A stretch of DNA of 64,000 nucleotides from Sorex araneus (Eukaryota; Chordata; Mammalia; Eulipotyphla; Soricidae), in the NCBI RefSeq assembly GCF_027595985.1, contig NC_073305.1, positions 81,586,474-81,650,473 of the forward strand, written 5' to 3'. Position numbers and translations under genes: made by a program. The notes beneath the pieces were generated by a model. That model saw nothing but the letters and a program-made list of their open reading frames with translations, had not been told where the DNA came from and did no database searches. Shown piece by piece: positions 36,431-49,000 of the stretch. The first letter of the stretch is position 1. Each line of letters begins with the position of its first letter.

Positions 36431-36964
36431 AGGCATGACATCATTCTGCACAGACAGTGGAAATTTAGGACATTAGGATTGCATGTAAAATAGTGACTGG
36501 ATAATGCCTGGAATCATTTATAGACCAGAATTTCAAATACAATAAAGTAAGCTGTCAAATTTTCTCTCACTTCTACAACTTTCTTTTGGGTGTAATTCAA
36601 CTTATATAACTACCAACCTTGCTTGTAAATTTGAATCCACGTTGCTTTGCTCACATTATTTATCCTCTCCCGGCCCTCTTTTTTTGCAGCAATAAAGCAG
36701 AGATAAAATAGACCCCATCTTGCTTTACTTCATGCTCATGGAGATTAAATAAGTTTATATAGGCAAAGCAGTTAGAATAGTATTTGCATTCTGAGCACTC
36801 TCCAAATACTTCTTTTTTAACTTTTTTTAGCATCACCATGTTCATATATTTCATAATCATTAACAAATATTATTAAAATTAATCAAAAAATTTAACAAAA
36901 AGCAATTAGAATGTCATAGGAAACTATGGAAGCAATGGTTAAAGAGTTCATTAATTTTTGATGG
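36431..36964. other. intergenic sequence, nothing recognised
   Basis: AT-rich, no coding-like frame. Confidence 0.4.
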
Positions 36965-38700
36965 GTTTTTAAAAATATTTTTATTTAATTAAAGAAGCTT
37001 GAGTAATGGGGTGATGGTGATACAGTGATTTACAAAGTTATTGATAATTGGGTTTTAGGCATACAATATTTCAACATCAATCCTACCACCGGTGTCAACT
37101 TCCCTCCACTGTGTCTGTTCCCATGTTCCCTCCTGCCTGCCATCTTAATAGGTATATTTGAAAATTTGGTGGTCGCAGCTTAGATCCCATGAGTCTGTGC
37201 TTTGGATACCGACCGTGGAAATTTAGGACATAAGGGTTACATGTAAAATAGTGACTGGACAATGCCTGGAATACCACCCTCTCACATAAGTTCTCTAAGT
37301 TAAGCCTTGATCCCTGTTCTCTCATTATTTCCTTTCTCATCTTTTGTACCCCCCACCCCCTTGATTTTTTTTCCTTCCTTCTCCTCCTCCATATATTCTG
37401 GGGTCAAGGGTTATCTAGGCATTCTTTCCCTTCACTACTTTTCTCATCCTCATATTTTATATACCACCACTAAGCGATCATCCTGTTTGTCTTTATTCTT
37501 CTCGCTTACTTCACTCAACTTATCTTCCTGTTCCGACCAGATTGCAGAAAATTGCATAGCACTAGTGTTCCTTGCAGCAGCATAGAAGTCCACTGTGTAA
37601 ATATACCACACCTTCATAACCAATTCATCTGTTGTTGGACACCTAGGTTGGTTCCTTATGTTAGATACTGTACTAAGTACGGCAATGAATAATGGTGTGC
37701 ATATGCCCTTTTGGATGAATATATTTTGGTCCTGGGATTGATGCCCCAAAGTGAAATTTCTGAGCCATATGGCTACTCAATTCTAAGTATACTAAGAACT
37801 CTCCATATTTCTTTCCATGGGGGCTGAAGTTTGAACCAGGATGAGAGTTCCTTTTTTACCATGTCTCCACCAATACAGATTGTCCCTGCTATTTCTGACA
37901 GATATCATTATCACTGGTGTGTGATGAAATTTCATTGCTGTCTTGATTTGTATTTTCATAATAAGTGTAACTGAGCACGTTTTCATGTGCCTACTGGTCA
38001 TCTGCCTGTCTTTCCCTGAGAAGTGTCTACTCATTTCTGTCCCCATTATTTTTAATAGGCTTTTCAGATTTTTTAATTGTTGTTGTTGATTTTTGTGAGT
38101 ACCTTATATATCCTGGATATAAACCCATTGTTTGATGATTGAACGAGAGCATTTTTTTTCCCATTCAGCTGTCTTTCAGTTTTAGCCTGTGTTTCCTTTG
38201 CCATGCAGAATCTCTTAATTCTTATGTAGTCTTATTTGTTTATTTTTTATTCTGTTCCTTTGCCATTTGCATCATATCATTGAAGATACCTTTAAGATCC
38301 AAATATTGGAGTATTCTATGTTTTTCTCAACACTCTTTATAGCGCTGGTCAAATCTCAAGGTCTTTGAATACTTGAATTCAAAGTAAAAAAAAGCTTTGA
38401 ATTGACTTTTGTGAAAGGTGTGAGATATGGATCCAACTTCAATTTTTTACATGTGGTTATTATCCAGTTTTCCCAGCATCATTGTTAAAGATACTATCTC
38501 TACTTCATTTTATGTCCTCACCTTCCTTAACAAAAATTAGTTGTGCATAAATGTGAAATTTTATCCTTGGGTATCTTATTCTGACCCATTGGTCAGAGAT
38601 CCTATTTTTACTCCAGCAATATGCAGTTTCAATCACTATAACTTTATAATGCAGTTCCAAATTAGGTAAAGAGATTCTTCAAGATTGTAATTCTTCTGAG
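36965..38700 (-). repeat. old L1 3' half, antisense
   Basis: T-rich start, TACAAAGTTATTGATAATTG and TTTCAACATCAATCCTACCA (3' UTR). ORF2 follows in antisense with stops: GTATATTTACACAGTGGACT-type sequence near 37,590 and GTGCATATGCCC at 37,700. The upstream part ends near 38,690. Older than the copies at 27,940-32,422. Confidence 0.75.
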
Positions 38701-39368
38701 CACTGTGATCAGGGTTTGAAACTTAGGTAAGACAAGCACGACTGAAGTATGGAAGGGAAATGTTGCTTCACATAGTATGCATTATCCAACAGCTCTATAT
38801 CTTGTCCAAAATGTTACTTTCTTTCTTTTTTTTTTTGCAGATCACATAGTGAGGTTTATTGTTCCAGCTAGCTGGGGTCCAAGTATAGGCCAATGCAGCA
38901 TGCTTCAACAAGAACCCCAAAATGTTACTCTCTATATATCTAAAAAACTTTTTGTGGCCCATAGTGGAAGAAACCAGTATGTTTCAAGTTATGTGCCTGG
39001 AAGCTGAGAACCAGTCACCCCTTTACTTGACTCTCATAGGGGTCTGGAAATAAGACAACTCAGAACTAACCTTGGAAAGTTTTCTTCTATTAAAGTTTTC
39101 TTGTATTGGTAATTTTAAAGTCCATGATGGGGCTTTAGGAAAGGGACCAGGAAAGAAAGAAAGAAAGGAAGAAAGAAGAAAGATTTTTAAAAACATCATT
39201 CCCCTTTACAGACTTCTCAATCTTTGCTCAAATACTTTGTTTATTGGGGTCTCCATTTCCTCATCTTGGTACTTAGGTTGGTTAGAAACTCTACTTCATT
39301 GGATTATGGATAGTTTACAAGTGATTTGTAAACTAAAAATTATGGTATTAGATGTGGAATAATATTAT
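38701..39368. other. sequence just downstream of ADGRF1
   Basis: No repeat or exon recognised with confidence. It may contain more of the ADGRF1 3' UTR if a distal poly(A) signal is used. Confidence 0.4.
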
Positions 39369-39936
39369 TTTATTTCCTGGTTTCTGGCTACAAATCTATT
39401 TGAAATGGAAACTTTCATTTTATTTCTTATTAACTTTCATGATGAAGTGTCTGAATCTACAAAGTAAAATACAAGCATAAAATCTAACCGGAAAATTAGT
39501 AAAGGAAATATCTTTTCTCTAGGAATTATGCACCAGTGACTTTTTGATAAAAAAATTCCAGTTATTTAAGGTAATTTCATAAAGTTTTCTCCAATCTGGA
39601 TAACTATAAAGGCCATGCATATAATCACATTTTACAAAAAAGAAAAAACAGAGTTTGTAGCTATGAAGGGCATGTACAACAGACACACTTTTCAGAAAAA
39701 AATACTGGTCTACATTCAGAACTAATTTACTTGAGTCAAACCACATGGAAATGAATCTTTCCACTTAACTGAAGATAAGAAAGGCAGTGGTGAAGCTGCC
39801 GAAACCACCTTATTTTACTCTGAGTCTCCTAAATCAGAAAATTCCATCTAATAGTAAGCATAACTTTTTCACTGACATTTAGTCAAAAATGTCATGTTGT
39901 TCCAAAAACTTTTCCTTGATTTTATGGTTCCCAGCC
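39369..39936 (-). other. ADGRF1: probable ADGRF1 3' UTR with AATAAA signals
   Basis: No reading frame is expected after the TGA. On the minus strand there are AATAAA hexamers at 39,424-39,419 and 39,374-39,369, and another at 39,245-39,240. Any of these could be the poly(A) signal; the sequence does not decide between them. No recent repeat interrupts the stretch. Confidence 0.4.
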
Positions 39937-40010
39937 TCATTCACTTGATAAAAACTGAGTCAGTATTATATCATTCATGGAATCTCCAGTATGAGAAAAT
40001 GCATAAGCGC
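39937..40010 (-). CDS. ADGRF1: ADGRF1 terminal coding exon
   Basis: 74 bp from the acceptor TCCTCCCTTAG to the TGA at 39,939-39,937. The first two bases complete a Gly codon from the previous exon; then come AYAFSHTGDSMNDIILTQFL and SSE before the stop. The human tail ends YAFSHTGDSSDNIMLTQFVSNE-like, so this end is diagnostic for ADGRF1 within the family. Confidence 0.93.
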
Positions 40011-43000
40011 CTAAGGGAGGAAAAAGAGAATAGAGTTACTGATACTATGCTGGAATCAAGATGAAAACCGAACTGAATATAAGCCTATGTAATTCCTTAC
40101 AACTCTGGACAGTTTTGGGAATACATTAGGAAAGATCTAGAGTATAGTCAATAGCATAGCTTTTCATTTATACTGTGGAGTTTTCCTTTGTTAGACATCT
40201 CTTATTTGAGAACAGAAATACCATATTTCTCAAATATGGCTAGGAAATGGGATAAAGTACACTTGAGGACACAAATATTACTGCTGGAAGTAAACATAAT
40301 AATCACTTAGTTTTTTTTTCATTTTACTGATGCAAAACAAAAGATGATTTGTAAAAATCAGCCAGGCTAGTTGATGATTGTGATAACAAGTTCTAAATGT
40401 TCTGGGTAAGCACATTGAACCATGTGGGTAGAAAATTCCTTTTCAATTTCAGACACCGAACTTTATCTAAAATGTAAATAATTTGCATGTGAATCTAAAA
40501 TGACCTTCCTATTTTTCTACTTTAATACATAAATAATGTGACTTAATGAAGAACAGACTTTAACTTAATCATGACTTCAATTTAGCTTGCAAGGAAATCA
40601 GTATCTTCTCCTCAACCCCTGTGGCACACTTTTCTTCAAGAATATTGATATGCTTTATGGTATTTAACTACCGGTATTCCAGTAGTTAAATATTATTGAC
40701 TTCAATAGCAGCAGATAAAAAGCATAGAAATAATGCATGTCATTAGTAGAGCAGACTTATCTTTCTCACTCTTGCAGACAGGTGCTCTCCATGACACTTT
40801 AGGGACACAACATTGGGGAACAAATGTCTGGTTCTTCCATGTTCACTGCTTAACAGCTGACATGAATGAGTGATTTTCTAGTAGTGACACAACTCATCTC
40901 AGTCTAATCATACTCTTTCATCCTGTGGCCTCAAGCGATCAATGTCACAGATTTGATGTATCTAACTGTGGAATGGAAGTAATTTGTGATGAAAGTAAAA
41001 ATGACAGAACAGTATTGGGATTTGGTCTCCATGAGAACCAAAATCCCAACATTGTTCATGAACCAGCAACACACAGATGTTTGGCATTCTCACATTTTCA
41101 GAGTTGCCTTAAAATTTCTTTATATGATCCCTTTATGTTCTCTATCTCTACATCTTATAACATTTGGTTTATTGAAACTCACCTTTGTGTTGCAAAGGTT
41201 TGAAAGGCTTTGTAAATTTGGAGTTGTCAGATAAATCTGAGGAGTTTTGCTGCACAAGAGAAAAACAAGTTCTTCAGACTTTAATAGGATTTTTTAATAG
41301 AAGTATAACTTTTTTGTCATTCACAATCTTTATTCCAGCTACATAGGGTATCATTTTTCAAGAAATTAAATTATTCATGTTTTTTCTTCTATTTAAAATG
41401 ACTATGCACTTACTCCTTAATATATTTTAAAACACTAAGCATTATTTCTAAATGACTCTTATGTCCTGTGTACCTTATAATTTCTAACAACAAACTAGAA
41501 GCAGCTCAAAATGATATATTTCCCCTTTTAATTTCCATGCTTACATTTATTTGGTTCACACATTTATTTCTACAAAAAGAATTCTCGGAAGATAAACAGG
41601 ACTTACAGTAAAAATGGTCTCCAATAAATCTTTCTCTCACTCTTGCTCATCTTTGCATTCAAGTCTTTTGTGAATAATTCTTTAGTCATTGGTTCAGAAT
41701 ATAATAAAAAACTTAAAACCGAATGATCAAACTGAAATGACTTAAAATGAATAACAGGTACATATTATAAAATATGCATTAAGGGACAGAAGATTGTACA
41801 GTGATTAAGGTTCAGACCTAGCATGTTCCAGATCTGGGTTCAATTCCTGGCATCACATGTCCCCTGAGCATCTCCAGGTGCAGCCCTGGAAGTCCCAAAC
41901 ATTGCCAAGTGCATTTCTGAAGACCCTGAGCACCTGACAAGAGCAAAGGGGACAGACCAGGCCCAGCTCCCCAGGGCCCAAACAGCACCATATATTCAGG
42001 CTGTGCATAAACTCCAGTCTAGTTTATCAAGAATCCCCAGTGGGGTCTCTGAACCTCCTAAGCACCACTTGAGAAGCCAAGGAAACAAGCAAAAATATAT
42101 GTTTGTGAAGATGCATTATGTCTTTTATTACTCATTAATTTAAAGTGTTATTATATGCCAGGCACTGTTAAAGCACCAGAAATATTGGGAAGTATAAGCT
42201 CTATTTTTCTCTGTATTGAATGTTATCAGAAAGCTAATATGGAGGTGAAATGTTAGTTCTTTTTTTTTGCTTTTTGGGTCACACCCAGCGATGCTCAGGT
42301 GTCACTCCTGGCTCTTCCCTCAGGAACTACCCCTAGCCATGCTCAGGGGAGCATATGGGATGCTGGCAATCGAACCCAGGTCAGCTGCATGCAAGGCAAA
42401 TGCCCTACCTGCTGTGCTATCACTCCAGCCCAAGAAATGTGTAAGTTCTTAATACCTTCATAGGTCAAAGGTAGTGTCCCCCTTTCCAGATATATATAAG
42501 TGACTACTGTTCATTGTCCCTCTCAGAGAACCTGGCAAGCTACCGAGAGTATCCCGCCTGCAGGGCAGAGCCTGGCAAGCTACCCATGGCACATTCTATA
42601 TGCCAAAAACAGTAACAACAAGTCTCACAATGGAGACGTTACTGGTGCCCACTTGAGCAAATCAATGAACAATGGGACAACAGCGTTGCAGTGCTACTGT
42701 ACATTGAACTGGGGGCAAAGAGGAACAATGTAGAGATAGGAATGAGAGACACCGGAAGGTTTCAATGCAAATATGCATATTTCTTTCAGAATTCCGAGTG
42801 ACTAGTTATCTGACACTATAACTTAAAATAAACATCCTAAACTTGTCACATTCAAAACTGTATCCTGCCCACTTAAAGAGAAGACTCAGATTAAAATATA
42901 CTCCGGGACTCTGTAAGGTATGGTCTGGTTTCAAATATACATTTATTTCTTAAAAAAAAAAACAACACTGTTTTCAGGCATCTAAGTTTCTATGAGTTTA

Positions 43001-46000
43001 AATTTTTGATTGAATAACAGGACCTGAATCACATTAACTACAAATTAGTCAATCCCATCATTGTGGAGAGGGCATCTAGAGAGGTCGCCAGAATTTGTTG
43101 TTAGTGAAGAGTAAGACAGAATGTGATTAAGGACAAGGGAAGGACCAAGAAGGCACCCTGTACTCTCCAGCAGGAAAGGATTACGGAAACAAACACGTTG
43201 TGGGTTCACGTGATGTTATGGTGACTTGAGGGATGGGGCTTGGTGAGAACAATGTTGGCTTCTTCTTCCATTCACTTCAACCAACTATCCATGTTTTCAC
43301 TGCTCTGTTTGAGAACCCTATTTCACAGCCCTCTTCTCATCTTTCAGTGGATGGCTTTGTCTCCTACTTAAAAAACAAACAAACAAAAAAAACAGAAGGT
43401 ATCCAGGTCTAAAGTCTCCAAGATCAAAAACACACTGTGCCCCACCCCCACCGCACCCCTGGCTCTCTGCATCAGTTCGACAATTACTTCCCTGTGCAGG
43501 GAAGAATCTAATTCCACCCTGGACTTCCTCATCAGTCCATTACTACCAGATCCCCAGTGCATTTGTTGTTCATTCTCTTCATTGGCTTTCCTTCCCTACA
43601 GATGGACCTCATCACATCTTAGCCATACAGTTCCACACTGTGGTTCCTGGTCCATGTTTACAGCAGGGTACCACCCTCATTTTCTTGACACTCAAGTTTC
43701 TCTCCTCCCATCTTATCATTCTCCAACTCTATAACCTGGGTCTCAGCTTTTTTAAAAAATTCAAACTCTATCAGAAAATTACAGATACTCTTATTTTCTT
43801 CTGCCAGATGTACATTTATTTAAAAGCAAAGAGCCAACTAGCCAAAGAAACAAAATCTTGCTTTTATCACTTGACCTGAAACTAGAAGACCAAGGTTGCT
43901 TCTCAGGGGAAATAGACTGCTTGCTTTGCATGTATGATTTCCTGAGTTCAATGCCTGGCACCAAACACGTGTTGTGTGTGCGCACGCACATGCACACACA
44001 CACACACGCGCATACACACACACCACATACACATATACACCTGGGGGAGGGGAGCGGAAGAGGGAGGGAGAGACAGAGAGAAAGAGAAAGAGAGGGAGGG
44101 CTGGAGGGAGGGAGGGAGAAATTGGACAAAGGGCACAAATCCAGTAGAAGCAAAGTCCTCACTGACTGTTGAAAGTTGTCACTGTGATGCCAAAATCAAG
44201 GAGAAAAAAATATCAGGTATTTTTGGTTTTGCTTTGTTTTACCTCTTGAAGTTTTACTCTTTTTTATTTATTTTGAACTAAAAAAAAATAAGCAGAATTT
44301 CTGCATTGTAGCATGGGAAATATCCTCTCTTTAGTTCAGTTTTTCTCTTTAACATAGCCACATATGCTTTAATTACTCCCCCCTTATAGGATGATTCGTT
44401 AGCTCCACATGTTCTGGCTAAAAGGGATTTGAGTACCTTCAAATAGAAAAATCAAAATCACAAAATTTTTGACTTCTTTGAGTAACTAGTTCAACACTTA
44501 ATATTTGCTGTGGAGAAAATTGAAACCAAAAGTTACTAAGTGACTTTCAGAAAAGGACACAGCCAATTGTGACTGAAATGAAGTACAGAGCAGGGCAGAG
44601 ACACATGGGTCACTTACTCCCTAGCTCACAGCTGTGCTCTTGGCTAGAGAATGCAGATTTGGGAAAGTATGTTAATGTCAGAAGCTATTTTCCTCACTGT
44701 TTTTTATTACAAAAGGTTATATTGTTCCTTACAAAAACTCTAAATATCCGTGAAGGTTCTAAAGGACACACTTTAGGCTGTTGATTTTATCTAATCCAGA
44801 AATCTTTAGAATACTTTCTGAAAGACCCTAAGTCTTGCTGAGAAACAAAAGTCCACTTAGACTGAAAAAAATACATATTAATAGGCATGCAAGCATTTTT
44901 GTTGCTAACTATTCCCTTGTTATATGGATTACAGTTTTGTGGCAAAAAATCGAACAGGAATTGTTTCTATATAAACTGATCCATTTGTAGACTTGAAACT
45001 ACAAAAGACAAAACCAGTTTTAGAAGCATGAGAGAAAAATCCAAGAAAAATCCCCTGACCCTGAAAGAGCCTCCAATCGTTGGGAAAGACGAGTAAGGAG
45101 AGGCTGCTAAAATGTCAAGGCTGGGAGGAATAGAGATACAGGTTAGATCTTAGCCAAAGTTTTCCTCTCTGCATCTCTGAAGAAGGAAAAGTGGTGAACA
45201 GGTTTAGAAAATCAGGCAGAGAAAAGGGCCCAAGAGAATCAAGATACTGGCTAGATTCTATACATGTCAGACTAAAGCAAACATTTGGGGTCAAATATAA
45301 GTGCCCAAGAGCACTCACAGTTCTCAACAATTGAGCATCATCCTGATTCTCCTTGCTCTCTCATTCATTCATTAACTTACTCATTCATTCTATCATACTC
45401 GACAACTCATTCATGCATAATGACCATGTACTGGACATGATACCAAATACTAGGCATACAGTGGTAACCAAAATTTAAGGAATTTGTGCAAAAGTGAGCT
45501 TCATGTAGAACTGTATAAAAAGAAAAAAATTAAATTTGAATTTTACACGTATTAATTCCAAATAGTAGGACATCTTTACCTTTGATGATTGTTTCAAAGA
45601 GCTTAAAGGGGACAACTTGTTGAATAGCAATTGTCGTAGCTATAAGAAGAAGAAAGAATTATTTAGGAGATCCATATATACAGTCACCATAGACAAATCA
45701 AGAACAAAAACAAGGTTGAAATTGTTATTTGATTGTAATATTTTCTAGAAGTTCTTAACAGACTATAAGCTTAAGTATATGATAGAATTTAGCTTCTTAA
45801 CCTATAAACCTGGACTCCGAGCCAGGCTATTTTCACTTGCAGAGCCCCAGAGGGGGGCAGGTGAGAACTCTCCCTGCCCCAAGGGACCGCTCGCCCACTT
45901 TACGGCCAAGCAACACATTATAAGACACTTCTTACCCATTTTCCATAATTATTACACCATATTTGAGGGAGTTCAGACAGTAGGCAACAAATCATAGAGA

Positions 46001-49000
46001 GTAATATGTAAATTACATATATATTACATATATATATGTATATATGTATCATATATGTGTGTGCATATGTAATATATAATAATATATACATGTATATGTA
46101 TATATGTGTATATATACACCTCTTGGAGAACCTGGCAAGCTACTGAGAATATCCCGCCTGCACGCTGGCAAGCTATCCGTGGTGTATTCGATATGCCAAA
46201 ACATTAACAATAGGTCTCATTCCCCTGACCCTGAAAGAGCCTCCAATTGTTGGGAAAGATGAGTAAGGAGAGGCTGCTAAAATGTCAGGGCTAGGAGGAA
46301 TGGAGATGTTACTGGTGCCCGTTCAAGTAAATTGACGAACAACGGAATGACAGTGATACAGTGATACAGTGAACCTATAAACAAATCTGAGTTAAACAAA
46401 GAACAAGACTACCAAAAACCAAAATAATTTAGATTCTAGGCCTTAATAATTGACAATAGTTTCTAGAAACATTGAATTTCTTTTTTCTTTATTCTTCTCT
46501 TTTTTTTCTTCTTGAAACATTGAAGTATATCTTCAAAGAAGATCATAGCAAAATTTCCAAATCATGTGAATATCACAAGCAAGAGAATTATTTAGTTTAA
46601 TCAAGAACAAAAAATTATGGATCATGGATATAGTTCACATGGTAGAGCACATGTCTTACATGTGTGAGAATATGGTTTCCATCCCTGGAACCACATTACC
46701 TCTTGAGCGTCACTAAGCCCAAGCATAGCCCAGGCTACTACTCAACCCTAGAAATGATCCCAGACTAAATAAGCAGGCAAAATATAAATAAACACTAAAT
46801 GATAATTGGCTTTCAAAAAAAGGTCCCAAGATTCCAAAGCATAAAAGTAAAAAGAATAGCAAAATGCTGTGGATGTGAACACATAGCGTTAATTGCAAAA
46901 TATTCTTACCTTCTAAATAAAAGGAAGTTCTATATAAATTAACTCACTTCCTTTATCTTTATCGAGTGAATTGTTTAACACATGGAGAAAACAATGAATA
47001 TCATTTTCATTTAACTTTTTTCTATTATGTTTTCTTTGTATGGGTCATACATTAAAAATTTCACTCTAGAACAGGAAAGAGAATATGGGAGGTACAGTTC
47101 TTTTTTTGTATTTAGCAAGCCCTGGTTCAATATATAGTGCCCCAGGTACCAGCAGGATTGATCCATATACAGAGCAAGGAGTTAATTCTGAACAGAGTCA
47201 GCTGTGGCTCCAAAACAAAGAAAACATTGGGTTTTACAAAACTCTAGAAATATAGAAGTAAATGCAAGCTTAAGCATATTTAAGTACATAGATACATTAA
47301 TTTAAAAAAGAAAAATAAGGACATTTATCTGTAAGAAAGGTATTCTTGCTTTTGAATTATTATCAACTCATAATATAAGGTAGAAAAAATTAAAAGTAAA
47401 AATCAATCACACTTTTTTTCTATCATGTTCACTCTTTGTGCTGTAATTTTTCCTATATAGCTTTATTATCAACAGTGAACATTTAGTTCTCTTGTCTTCT
47501 GAGTCTGCCATTGAAAATATTAAATTCTTTTTTTTTCTTTATTTCTTTATTTATTTTTATTTATTTTTTATTTTTTGCTTTTTGGGTCACACCCAGCGAT
47601 GCTCAGGAGTTACTCCTGGCTTTGCACTCAGGAATTACTTTGCACTCAGGAATTACTCCTGGCGGTGCTTGGGGGACCATATGGGATGCCGGGGATCGAA
47701 CCCGGGTCGGCCACGTGCAAGGCAAACGCCCTACCCGTTGTGCTATCGCTCCGGCCCCGAAAATATTAAATTCTTATTGTAAAAGTGCTTATAGTCCAAC
47801 ATGTCACTATATGAATGAAGGAGCCAGAGTTAAAAGGAAAGGAAGAGATTAGATGCCTCAGTTGGAGAATGGAAAGATAAAAAAATACACCAACCTTATT
47901 GTCCAAGAGCATTCCAAAACATAAGATGAAAAAACCCTTTAAAAAATAAAACAAATCACAAGCATTATCATTTTCCTTTTTCTGGAATTCAAGTATTTCT
48001 ATACAGCACTGAAGTTGTTTTTTCTCTTCCTACTAGATCATAATTTCCTTAAAGGCAACCTCCTCAGTCCCTCAATTAACACCAGGAACTCAAAATACAT
48101 TCACTCAATGTGTAACTAAATAGAGTATTTAATAAATCAAGTTTTTAAGTGCATGCAGAGCTTCATTTTCCCCTTTGTGTTGTCCTAAGCTTCAAAAAAT
48201 AACTCCCACTTGATTCTGTACCTTTAGATCTTTGGTTTTCTTTTAGACCAGGAATCAATTTAAATAATAAATTTAATATTACCAAATTTAATAAACATTT
48301 GCTAGTAATTACTAAGTGCCAGACAGTGAGGTCCAACCCTAACATGAAGTGAAGGCAGTCAACCTTTCCATCACCCTTTCCATCTAATTTGGTCCTAGGA
48401 GAATCCTCTTTGTCATCGGAGCACCCTCACTTGGCACATTAGATAGCCCAAAGACTTCCATTCTTCAACATTCCACAACCCATTATGTTTGTGCTTGCCA
48501 TGATTGTCCTCCATCGTACAACTAGATGTTCACTGCTATGTGATGAAGATAGAAACTAGCTCCTTGTTTGAGGATGCCTCTGAATAATTTACTTTGTGCA
48601 AGGCATTAGGCTTCCTCACTCCAGGAACAGGCTTCCATTGGGCTATACTAGCACTCGAGAGGGACAAATGGAGACGTTACTGGTGCCCGCTCGAGCAAAT
48701 CGAAGATCAACGGGATGACAACTAAAACAAGTGATACAAGGCATTAGGCTTGAGTGCTAAATTATCTCCTTTAATCCTCACATTTGCTCTTTAACATAAT
48801 AAGCAGTTTGTCAGAAGTTACAAATTTGATAAAGTGATATCTGAATCTAGACCTATCTAATTTCAGTGCTCAAATGTAAGTACTACTTCCCTGGGTCATT
48901 GTGCAGAGGAGGCAGTTAAAACCTGCAAATAACCAAGATTGAATGCTCTTTTCCAGATTTGTCAATACCTCAGGATTAGTTTGTCACTCTGTTCTTTGAA

